Of a stretch of DNA of 5,249 bases, positions 1 to 5,249 are shown piece by piece. A program made the position numbers and the translations under genes. The stretch comes from Gemmatimonadota bacterium (lineage in GTDB: Bacteria; Gemmatimonadota; Gemmatimonadetes; Gemmatimonadales; Gemmatimonadaceae). Location of the stretch: the NCBI GenBank assembly GCA_016794735.1, contig JAEUJK010000288.1:1-5249 (forward strand), read 5' to 3'. Each line of letters opens with the position of its first letter. The stretch's first letter is position 1. The notes under the pieces are model-generated. The model saw only the letters and a list, made by a program, of their open reading frames with translations. It ran no database searches and was not told the origin of the DNA.

Positions 1-40
1 CCCCTCTCGGTTGACCGACCTCATTGTCCCACCTAGCTTT

Positions 41-45
41 AGAGG
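41..45 (+). promoter_or_regulatory. Ribosome binding site of prs
   Basis: AGAGG lies 10 nt before the ATG at 56. It is a moderate Shine-Dalgarno match and supports that ATG over the upstream TTG at 11, whose preceding bases are pyrimidine-rich and contain no such motif. Confidence 0.6.
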
Positions 46-55
46 CTCAACCGTA

Positions 56-1009
56 ATGGACCACCTGCCTGGCGTGCTCCGCGGATTCAAGCTGCTCTCG
101 GGGAGCGCCAACAGAGGGTTGGCCGAGGAGATCGCTCGCAACCTGGGTGTGGAACTGGCCAAGGTCACGCTGACCCGCTTTGCGGACGGCGAGATCTTCG
201 TCCGGATCGATGAAAACGTGCGCGGCGCGGACGTCTTCATCGTGCAACCGACCAACCCGCCCGCGGAGAACCTCCTGGAGGCTCTCCTGCTGATCGATGC
301 CGCCCGACGGGCATCGGCGGCGCGCATCACCCTCGTTATGCCGTACTACGGCTACTCGAGGCAGGACCGCAAGGACCAGCCGCGAGTCGCCATTGGAGCA
401 AAGGTCGTGGCCAACCTCATCGAGCGCGCAGGCGCCGACCGGGTGTTGGGTCTCGACTTCCACCAGCACCAGCTGCAGGGGTTCTTCGACTTCCCCGTCG
501 ATCATCTCTATGCCGCCCCGGTCCTGATGGGGCACTTCAAGAAGAAGCAGTTGAAGGACCCGGTCATCGTGGCCCCCGACGTCGGGTCCGCCAAGATGGC
601 CCGCAGTTTTGCAAAGAAGCTGAACGCCACGCTGGCGATCATCGACAAGCGCCGTCCCACGGCCAACGTGTCGGAAGTCGTGAACGTGGTTGGTGAGGTG
701 GAGGGGAAGGACTGCATCATCCCGGACGACATGATCGATACGGCCGGGACGGTCAGCGAAGCGGCACGTGCGCTCAAGGCCCTTGGAGCGTGTGACATCT
801 ACGTGTGCGCGACGCATGCCCTGCTCTCCGGACCTGCCGTTGAACGTTTGCAGAAGGCGCCGATCGCCGAGGTCGTGGTCACCGACTCGATCGACCTGGC
901 GCCGGAAAAGCGGTTTGATCGACTCACGGTGCTGTCGACCGGCGGACTCCTGGCGAAGGCCATCCGCTTCACGCACCTGGAGCAAAGTGTGAGTTCGTTG
1001 TTCGACTGA
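56..1009 (+). CDS. prs: Ribose-phosphate pyrophosphokinase (PRPP synthetase)
   Basis: Cytoplasmic enzyme that transfers pyrophosphate from ATP to ribose 5-phosphate, making PRPP for purine, pyrimidine, NAD, His and Trp synthesis. The 317-residue product matches the usual bacterial class I length (about 315). Visible landmarks are FADGE near residue 42, ENVRG at 53-57, YYGYSRQDRK at 97-106, the catalytic-His segment DFHQHQLQGFFD at 134-145, PDVG at 174-177, the flexible-loop KRRPTAN at 198-204, and the ribose-5-phosphate/PRPP loop DDMIDTAGT at 224-232. Two spots differ from the common form: DFHQHQLQG where DLHAxQIQG is typical, and Pro223 just before the DD pair, where a branched residue is usual. 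The ATG at 56 is preferred because it gives family length and has AGAGG 10 nt upstream; an in-frame TTG at 11 would add 15 unmatched residues. It is the first gene of an apparent prs-rplY-pth operon. Confidence 0.97.
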   Translation: MDHLPGVLRGFKLLSGSANRGLAEEIARNLGVELAKVTLTRFADGEIFVRIDENVRGADVFIVQPTNPPAENLLEALLLIDAARRASAARITLVMPYYGYSRQDRKDQPRVAIGAKVVANLIERAGADRVLGLDFHQHQLQGFFDFPVDHLYAAPVLMGHFKKKQLKDPVIVAPDVGSAKMARSFAKKLNATLAIIDKRRPTANVSEVVNVVGEVEGKDCIIPDDMIDTAGTVSEAARALKALGACDIYVCATHALLSGPAVERLQKAPIAEVVVTDSIDLAPEKRFDRLTVLSTGGLLAKAIRFTHLEQSVSSLFD

Positions 1010-1036
1010 TTCCCTTCTCGACTTCCTGGTTCTACC

Positions 1037-1693
1037 ATGGCTACCGCATCCCTCAGCGCCTCCGCCCGAGCGAACACCGGCAAGGGCGTTGCCCGCTCCT
1101 TGCGCCGCTCCGGCCGCATCCCGGCCGTCGTGTACGGCCACGCCCGTGCCCCGCAGGCCCTGAGCCTCGATGCGCGTGAACTCGAGCGCCTGCTCGGGCA
1201 CATCAACGCCGAGACCACGGTCATCGACCTCGCGGTCGACGGCACCAACGCGATGACGCTGATCCGCGAGATCCAGCGCCACCCGCTGAGCCGCGGCGTC
1301 CTGCACGTCGACTTCCAGGAGCTGGTCGCGGGCGAGAAGGTCATCGTCAAGATCCCGATCATCCTCGTCGGCACCTCGATCGGTGTGCGCCTTGGCGGCG
1401 GCATCATGACGCAGGTCCTCAATGAACTCGAGTGCCGCGTCGACCCGACCAACATCCCGAGCCGCATCGAAGTGGACGTGACCGACGTGACCATCGGCCA
1501 CTCGATCCACGTCTCCGAGATCAAGGTGCCGGAAGGCGTCGAGGTCGTTGACGACGGCTCTGGTACGATCATGATCGTCTCGGCGCCGAAGGAAGAGGCT
1601 GCGGCCCCGACGGCTGAGGGCGGCGCTGCGCCGGCTGAGCCCGAGGTCATCCGCAAGGCCAAGACGGACGAGGCCGAGCCGGAAAAGAAGTGA
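1037..1693 (+). CDS. rplY: 50S ribosomal protein L25 (CTC/TL5 family)
   Basis: Ribosomal protein that binds 5S rRNA in the large subunit. The 218-residue product is the long, two-domain CTC/TL5 form rather than the ~94-residue E. coli form. Residues about 5-92 are the L25 beta-barrel: an N-terminal ASARANTGKGVARSLRRSG segment rich in Arg and Lys, then IPAVVYG at 29-34. Residues about 98-184 are the C-terminal TL5-like beta domain, with EIKVPEGVEV at 161-170. The tail from about 186 is low-complexity Ala/Glu/Pro ending in Lys, typical of the long forms and probably disordered. The start is fixed by family alignment (MATASLSASARANTGKG). No Shine-Dalgarno is visible in the pyrimidine-rich 27 bp between the prs stop and this ATG. 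In B. subtilis ctc sits in the same prs-ctc-pth order and is stress-induced; no comparable promoter is seen here. Confidence 0.96.
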   Translation: MATASLSASARANTGKGVARSLRRSGRIPAVVYGHARAPQALSLDARELERLLGHINAETTVIDLAVDGTNAMTLIREIQRHPLSRGVLHVDFQELVAGEKVIVKIPIILVGTSIGVRLGGGIMTQVLNELECRVDPTNIPSRIEVDVTDVTIGHSIHVSEIKVPEGVEVVDDGSGTIMIVSAPKEEAAAPTAEGGAAPAEPEVIRKAKTDEAEPEKK

Positions 1694-1704
1694 TTGCCTG
1701 ACCG

Positions 1705-2262
1705 GTGAAGCTCGTCGTCGGCCTCGGCAATCCGGGGAAGCAGTACGAGCTGACCCGACACAACGTCGGCTGGTGGGTCGTCGACCACCTGGCCGACGTT
1801 TGGCATTTCGAGCCCTGGCGCAAGGACCGCGATGCGCTGGTGAGCGATGGGCGCTTCGGGATGACCCGCGTGCGGCTGATGAAGCCGCAGACGTTCATGA
1901 ACCTGAGCGGGAACGCGATTGCGCCCTACATGCGGAGGGAAGGTTGGTCACCCTCCGCCGACCTGCTGGTCATCGTGGACGAGGTGGCCCTGCCCCTCGG
2001 CACCCATCGCTATCGCCCGAAGGGCAGCGCCGGTGGCCACAACGGCCTCAAGTCGATCGAGGCGCACGCCGGGACGCAGGAGTACGCGCGCCTGCGCGTG
2101 GGGATCAAGCCGGAGGAAGAGCGCTCGATCGGTGACCTCTCGGACTTTGTGCTGGGGAAAGCGGGAAAGGCGGAACGGGAGGCGATTGCGGGGCAGTTGC
2201 CGGACATCATTGCACTTGTCGAGCGCTGGATCGCGGGCGGCGCAGCACCTTCGAGTCAGTGA
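1705..2262 (+). CDS. pth: Peptidyl-tRNA hydrolase
   Basis: Cytoplasmic esterase that releases peptides from peptidyl-tRNAs dropped by ribosomes, so the tRNA can be reused. The 185-residue product is of normal length. It begins KLVVGLGNPGKQYELTRHN, which holds the conserved Asn9 and catalytic His19 (E. coli N10 and H20). Further landmarks are KPQTFMNLSG at 60-69 with Met65/Asn66, VDEVALPLG with Asp92 (E. coli D93), and KGSAGGHNGLKSI at 106-118 with Asn113 (E. coli N114). All expected active-site residues are present. The start is GTG; an in-frame TGA at 1699-1701 excludes any upstream start, and the N-terminus matches the family. It lies 11 nt after the rplY stop with no good Shine-Dalgarno, which suggests translational coupling to rplY. 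No Rho-independent terminator follows it. Confidence 0.97.
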   Translation: MKLVVGLGNPGKQYELTRHNVGWWVVDHLADVWHFEPWRKDRDALVSDGRFGMTRVRLMKPQTFMNLSGNAIAPYMRREGWSPSADLLVIVDEVALPLGTHRYRPKGSAGGHNGLKSIEAHAGTQEYARLRVGIKPEEERSIGDLSDFVLGKAGKAEREAIAGQLPDIIALVERWIAGGAAPSSQ

Positions 2263-2268
2263 ACTCGG

Positions 2269-2310
2269 TCAGGGCGAAGCACGGGAAGCACGAGCGGCAC
2301 GAGCAGCACG
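2269..2310 (+). repeat. Intergenic 9-bp-periodic repeat, copy 1
   Basis: Starts 7 bp after the pth stop. After a TCAGGG lead-in come four consecutive 9-mers sharing the ending GCACG: CGAAGCACG (2275-2283), GGAAGCACG (2284-2292), AGCGGCACG (2293-2301) and AGCAGCACG (2302-2310). The stretch TCAGGGCGAAGCACG (2269-2283) recurs exactly at 2333-2347. A 20-bp stretch at 2285-2304 recurs exactly at 2340-2359. The different offsets (64 and 55 bp) show that copy 1 has one more 9-mer than copy 2. Function unknown. Confidence 0.8.
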
Positions 2311-2332
2311 CGTTTTCGAGCAGGAAAGACCT

Positions 2333-2360
2333 TCAGGGCGAAGCACGAGCGGCACGAGCG
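2333..2360 (+). repeat. Intergenic 9-bp-periodic repeat, copy 2
   Basis: Direct second copy of the array at 2269-2310. It has the same TCAGGG lead-in, then CGAAGCACG (2339-2347) and AGCGGCACG (2348-2356), then decays. A 22-bp non-repetitive segment containing GTTTTCGAGCAGG separates the copies. The 3' end of this copy forms the 5' arm of the stem-loop at 2352-2387. Confidence 0.75.
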
Positions 2361-2387
2361 ACGCCAACGGAGTCGCGATTGTCGTGC
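2352..2387 (+). other. Bulged stem-loop at the end of the second repeat copy
   Basis: GCACGAGCGAC (2352-2362) can pair with GTCGC (2372-2376) and then TCGTGC (2382-2387). This gives 11 base pairs, a 9-nt loop (2363-2371) and a 5-nt bulge (2377-2381). No T-run follows, so it is not a classical Rho-independent terminator. It could mark the 3' end of the prs-rplY-pth mRNA or be a chance product of GC-rich repeat sequence. Confidence 0.35.
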
Positions 2388-2677
2388 ATCATGACCGGTG
2401 ACCAGGGCAGGAGGCTCACCTTGTGCTGCCTGCAGGTCAGGCGTTAGGCGCCGGAACCGCCTCCCCTGCCTGCACGGGTGAGCCACTGCGCCGACCGTCC
2501 TGCTCAAGCCGAATCCGGAGGGTGGTCGCGCGCAAGGTCGGGACTTGGGTCGCGGCGTCCGTGCGCGCAGCGCCAGGACCGCGCAGTGCAGACCGGGCCG
2601 CGGCCGCACCTGCCCCTTCCCCCGGAGTCCCGAGTCGTCCCTTCGCCGCTCCCGCCGTGAGCCGCCGCCGACCTGTT

Positions 2678-2706
2678 TTGCGCCTGTTCCGTGTCGAGTG
2701 CAGAAT
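2678..2706 (+). promoter_or_regulatory. Possible sigma-70-like promoter of the lipoprotein gene
   Basis: TTGCGC (2678-2683) and CAGAAT (2701-2706) are separated by exactly 17 bp. They match the -35 consensus at 3 of 6 positions and the -10 consensus at 4 of 6. Transcription would start near 2713, leaving a ~22-nt leader that keeps the AGGAGG ribosome-binding site. The match is weak and rests on spacing and position. Confidence 0.28.
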
Positions 2707-2723
2707 TGCGTCGGCGGACCCCC

Positions 2724-2729
2724 AGGAGG
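2724..2729 (+). promoter_or_regulatory. Ribosome binding site of the lipoprotein gene
   Basis: A perfect AGGAGG ends 5 nt before the ATG at 2735. It selects that ATG over the in-frame ATG at 2744 (14 nt away) and supports a start directly before the lipoprotein signal peptide. Confidence 0.85.
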
Positions 2730-2734
2730 CAAAA

Positions 2735-5212
2735 ATGCGTGGCATGAACCGATCCTCTGGCGCCCTGCGCCTTGTAGCCCTCGTCGCCGGCCTCGTCGCC
2801 TGCGGTGGAGGCGGCGGTGAACCCACCCAGAACACCCCGACGGTAGCGAGCGTCACCGTCTCACCCACCGACCAGACGTTGGCCCCGTCGGAGACGGTCC
2901 AGCTGACCGCCTTGGTCAAGGACGGATCTGGCAATCCGATGACCGGCCGCACGATCGCCTGGACATCCTCCGCAAGCGACAAGGCCTCGGTGAGCGCCTC
3001 TGGCCTCGTGAGCGCGGTCGCCCCGGGCAGCGCCACGATCTCGGCGACGGTCGATGGCAAAAGCGGCAGCGCGCAGATCACCGTCACCGCCCCCGTCGCC
3101 ACGGTCGCGATCAGCGCCGCGTCGACCACGCTTGTGCCCCAGCAGACCTTGCAGCTCAACGTCGTGCTCAAGGACCAGGGGGGCACCACGCTGACTGGTC
3201 GTACGGTGACCTGGGCGTCGTCGGCGCCAACAAACGCCACGGTGAACAGCACGGGGCTCGTCACCGCGCTCGCGCTGGGCACCACCACGATCACCGCCAC
3301 GAGCGAGGGCAAGAGCGGCACGCTGGCGCTCACCGTGGCGACTGGAGCCGTGGTGGGGTCGGCGGGGGGCACGGTCAGCGTGGACAACGGTGCCGTGACG
3401 GTCATTGTGCCCGCTGGCGCGGTGTCGGGGAACACGCCGATCTCGATCACTCCCGTGGCGGGTGCCGTGGCGGAACCGACCAATGCCAGCCTCACCGGCA
3501 CGGCGTACCAGATCGGACCCGCGGGGCTCACGTTCGCACAGCCGGTGACCATCAAGATGAAGTACGACGTCGCGGCGCTGCCGAAGTGGTCGATGACCGG
3601 CGACTACGTCGTGATGGTGAACAACGGGACGGGCTGGACGTCGTTAGGCGGCGTGGCGGTGGACACCGCCGCACGGACCGTCGCGGGGACAACGGTGTCC
3701 CTGGGCTCCCTCTCGCGACCGATCGCGACCACCGGTCGATCGGCCCCGGGCACCCCTGGCACCGTGGCCCAACTGCAGACCGCGTCGCCGGCCGTCACGA
3801 CCATCGCCGTGAACTGGGCATCGGTGACCCTGACCCCCGCGGTCGATAGCGTGAATTCGCAGAAGCGTTCCGTCATGATCCACGCCGGCCTCGTTCCCAC
3901 CGGCGTCGCGACGACCATGCCGGCCCCGCCGGGGATCACGCAACCCACGGCTCTTTGGCGCTACCGGTTCCGCACGACGGGGCAGAACGGCACGCTCGCC
4001 GGCGGCACCTTCGACACCGGCTGGGTCGACAGTCCGGACATCCAGTACATCTGCACGAACGCCAACCTCGACGTGGTCAGTGGCCCGATGGACGACGTGA
4101 TCGTGGACGTGCTGCTCAACCCCGGCACGGAGAACACCCCGGCGCTGCAGAAGATCTCTCGCAAGCAGATGACCATCCACGCGGGGCTGAAGAAGACGTT
4201 CGAGATCTTCCCGGACCTCAAGACGATTGCCGCAGGTGCCACGCAGCAACTGCGCTTCATTGTCCGCGACGGCGCGGGGAACATTCTGCCCCCCCAACCG
4301 AACACTGTGTACTCATGGAAGAACACGGACATTGCCGGCAAGATCACACCGAGCCAGACCGAGTTCGCGAACTACGTCGGGAACAACACCTTCACTAGCC
4401 CCCCGCCCCGCGTCGATCAAGTGGACGCCCAGGTGCAGGGCACGTCTACCGTGGTAGAGCGGTATACGCATTGGGACTTCAGCAAAATCCCGCCTACGCT
4501 CGTGGTGGATCGCGTGGTCAACACGACCTACACCTTGAACGGCGCGGCGAAGACCTTCGTCACCGTCCATGTCGACTACACGGTTACGCTGAGTCCAGCC
4601 AGCCCCACGGTTACCCTGGGCGGGCAGCCGCAGACGCTCCAGGCGGTCCTGTCGCCCGCGTACAACGGTCCCGGGCTCGCCTACGTGTGGTCTGCGCCCG
4701 GGACCCATGGCACCCTCAGCGAGACCAACGGCAACCATTCGGCCAGCAAGTCGGCGACCTACACCCCGAAGCCGCTTGACCCTGGCGGTGTGGACCAGGT
4801 TTCGGTGAAGGTGGTGTCCTGGGTCGCCAACACCGAACTCGAGACCCTCGGCACCGGCACCGCCTCGGTAACGGTGGACCCTAACCGCGCCGCGTCGTTT
4901 GGCGCGCGGCAGATTGCGATCAACGGTGGGGCGAGCTGGTTCTCGACTGCGACGTTGGAGATCCCGAAGGTCACGGGGGCAAATACCTACGTGGTGACGG
5001 GCACTGTCCTGGGGGCCCCGTACTCACGGACCTTCAGCGGTGCCACGTCCACGAACACCCAGACCCTGAACCAGGTACTGGACGGCGGCAACGTGTGGTA
5101 CATCAACCTCGACGGCGGCTATAACACGATCAAGCAGTTCGCCGACCAGCGGTACCAGATGTACCTGACGCAGTACGCAGGATCGACGGCGAAGTACAAG
5201 GCGACGCCCTAA
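2735..5212 (+). CDS. Large surface lipoprotein with tandem BIG2-like Ig domains and a ZU5-like segment
   Basis: Predicted 825-residue exported lipoprotein of unknown function. Residues 1-23 are a lipoprotein signal peptide: Arg-containing n-region, hydrophobic LRLVALVAGLVA, lipobox LVAC with Cys23. A Gly5 linker (24-28) follows; Gly after the Cys would permit outer-membrane sorting under E. coli rules. Residues 37-120 and 121-204 are two BIG2-like Ig domains aligned without gaps (GRTIAW/GRTVTW, DGKSG/EGKSG). Residues about 206-331 look ZU5-like: GGTVSVDNGAVTVIVPAGAV, then YQIGPAGLTFAQPVTI. Residues about 332-480 are unassigned. Residues about 487-577 (IAAGATQQLRFIVRDGAGN) and 614-715 (LSPASPTVTLGGQ) look Ig/PKD-like. 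Residues 716-825 are unassigned with a Tyr-rich end. Besides Cys23 there is one Cys (440), and no catalytic motif is visible. Such domain strings usually serve adhesion or surface scaffolding, which is inference here. Confidence 0.88.
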   Translation: MRGMNRSSGALRLVALVAGLVACGGGGGEPTQNTPTVASVTVSPTDQTLAPSETVQLTALVKDGSGNPMTGRTIAWTSSASDKASVSASGLVSAVAPGSATISATVDGKSGSAQITVTAPVATVAISAASTTLVPQQTLQLNVVLKDQGGTTLTGRTVTWASSAPTNATVNSTGLVTALALGTTTITATSEGKSGTLALTVATGAVVGSAGGTVSVDNGAVTVIVPAGAVSGNTPISITPVAGAVAEPTNASLTGTAYQIGPAGLTFAQPVTIKMKYDVAALPKWSMTGDYVVMVNNGTGWTSLGGVAVDTAARTVAGTTVSLGSLSRPIATTGRSAPGTPGTVAQLQTASPAVTTIAVNWASVTLTPAVDSVNSQKRSVMIHAGLVPTGVATTMPAPPGITQPTALWRYRFRTTGQNGTLAGGTFDTGWVDSPDIQYICTNANLDVVSGPMDDVIVDVLLNPGTENTPALQKISRKQMTIHAGLKKTFEIFPDLKTIAAGATQQLRFIVRDGAGNILPPQPNTVYSWKNTDIAGKITPSQTEFANYVGNNTFTSPPPRVDQVDAQVQGTSTVVERYTHWDFSKIPPTLVVDRVVNTTYTLNGAAKTFVTVHVDYTVTLSPASPTVTLGGQPQTLQAVLSPAYNGPGLAYVWSAPGTHGTLSETNGNHSASKSATYTPKPLDPGGVDQVSVKVVSWVANTELETLGTGTASVTVDPNRAASFGARQIAINGGASWFSTATLEIPKVTGANTYVVTGTVLGAPYSRTFSGATSTNTQTLNQVLDGGNVWYINLDGGYNTIKQFADQRYQMYLTQYAGSTAKYKATP
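2843..3346 (+). repeat. Tandem BIG2-like repeat inside the lipoprotein (2 x 252 bp)
   Basis: Two adjacent 84-residue units (residues 37-120 and 121-204) align with no insertion or deletion. VTVS pairs with VAIS, LVKD with VLKD, GRTIAW with GRTVTW, SGLVSAVAPG with TGLVTALALG, and DGKSG with EGKSG. Divergence within the alignment is considerable, which points to an old domain duplication or independent family members, not a recent tandem expansion. Confidence 0.8.
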
Positions 5213-5249
5213 GGAAGTCAGGAACACCGAAGGTCGGCGAAGCGGCGCA
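5213..5249. other. Downstream flank of the lipoprotein gene
   Basis: 37 bp of non-coding sequence up to the window edge. Only a 4-bp CCGA/TCGG hairpin (5227-5237) is visible, with no T-run, so no terminator can be called. Confidence 0.5.

Larger units (their letters stand above)
2263..2734. other. 472-bp intergenic region without a convincing gene
   Basis: The first ~100 bp hold a 9-bp-periodic repeat in two copies and a stem-loop (separate entries). Bases about 2397-2442 could form two further short hairpins: GGTGA/TCACC arms at 2397-2401 and 2416-2420, and GCCTG/CAGGC arms at 2428-2432 and 2438-2442. Bases about 2450-2670 are GC-rich sequence in which I see no RNA gene, no mobile element and no protein-like reading frame. 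A 10-bp palindrome GGCCGCGGCC lies at 2596-2605. The frame of the downstream lipoprotein stays open back to a GTG at 2423. The 104 residues this would add are rich in Arg, Ala and Pro, and about 30% of their codons end in A or T, a looser third position than in the surrounding genes, so I treat them as non-coding. Promoter and ribosome-binding signals for the lipoprotein occupy the last ~60 bp. Confidence 0.7.

Noticed and set aside
11..39. TTGACC-N17-TAGCTT as a sigma-70-like prs promoter
   Set aside because: The -10 matches only 3 of 6 positions, and transcription from it would begin near 46, after the AGAGG ribosome-binding site, so the two signals conflict.
11..55. TTG at 11 as the prs start
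   Set aside because: It adds 15 residues with no family counterpart and has no Shine-Dalgarno; the ATG at 56 gives normal length and has AGAGG.
47..1510. 487-codon open frame on the - strand opposite prs and rplY
   Set aside because: It lies antisense to two unmistakable genes and resembles no known family. Long antisense frames are expected from strong GC third-position bias, and its composition (Asp/Arg/His/Val-rich) is typical of such shadows.
2285..2359. CRISPR-like pair of 20-bp repeats 55 bp apart
   Set aside because: Only two copies, each internally made of 9-mers, with no further repeats, regular spacers or cas genes.
2259..2447. 62-codon + strand frame over the repeat, and the overlapping - strand frame 2256-2732
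   Set aside because: Their His/Glu/Arg-rich or Leu/Val/Pro-rich periodic stretches are simply translations of the 9-bp repeat; neither has family features.
2443..2449. GTTAGGC resembling an integron attC core site
   Set aside because: No matching RYYYAAC partner or imperfect inverted arms are found upstream, no integrase or cassette context exists, and the same 7-mer also occurs inside the lipoprotein gene near 3644.
2429..2462. GGTCAGG...CCGGAA resembling the SRP RNA apical loop
   Set aside because: The conserved GGAAGGnAGCA part is absent and no flanking long helix is seen.
2437..3555. 372-codon open frame on the - strand opposite the 5' half of the lipoprotein gene
   Set aside because: It is a mirror of Thr/Ser/Val-rich coding sequence, while the + strand frame has a signal peptide, ribosome-binding site and recognisable domains.
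5227..5237. CCGA/TCGG hairpin after the lipoprotein stop as a terminator
   Set aside because: The stem is only 4 bp and no T-run follows before the window ends.

Overview
The window is GC-rich bacterial chromosome. It carries a compact housekeeping block, prs-rplY-pth, on the + strand, followed by a gene for a large surface lipoprotein in the same direction. A phylum such as Gemmatimonadota would fit. The reasons are the high GC content, a long CTC-type L25 with an acidic Ala/Glu tail, and a secreted lipoprotein with a Cys-Gly5 N-terminus and BIG2-like repeats. This is inference from style, not an identification.

Layout. Bases 1-55 are a short leader. Bases 56-1009 encode ribose-phosphate pyrophosphokinase (prs). 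Bases 1037-1693 encode ribosomal protein L25/CTC (rplY), 27 bp after prs. Bases 1705-2262 encode peptidyl-tRNA hydrolase (pth), 11 bp after rplY. The three are almost certainly co-transcribed; prs-ctc-pth is also the order in Bacillus subtilis. Together they supply PRPP for nucleotide synthesis, a 5S rRNA-binding ribosomal protein, and recycling of stalled peptidyl-tRNAs.

Bases 2263-2734 (472 bp) hold no convincing gene. The first ~100 bp carry two direct copies of a degenerate 9-bp-periodic repeat built on a GCACG core. The second copy runs into a bulged 11-bp stem-loop. The rest is GC-rich sequence without recognisable content until a weak promoter-like pair and a strong Shine-Dalgarno just before the next gene.

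Bases 2735-5212 encode an 825-residue lipoprotein. It has a lipobox Cys at residue 23, two tandem BIG2-like Ig domains in exact 84-residue register, a ZU5-like segment, and about 490 further residues. Those include two probable Ig/PKD-like folds and a C-terminal region I do not recognise. The final 37 bp hold nothing identifiable.

I see no defence system, mobile element, CRISPR array or RNA gene. The least explained parts are the intergenic repeat and the C-terminal half of the lipoprotein.
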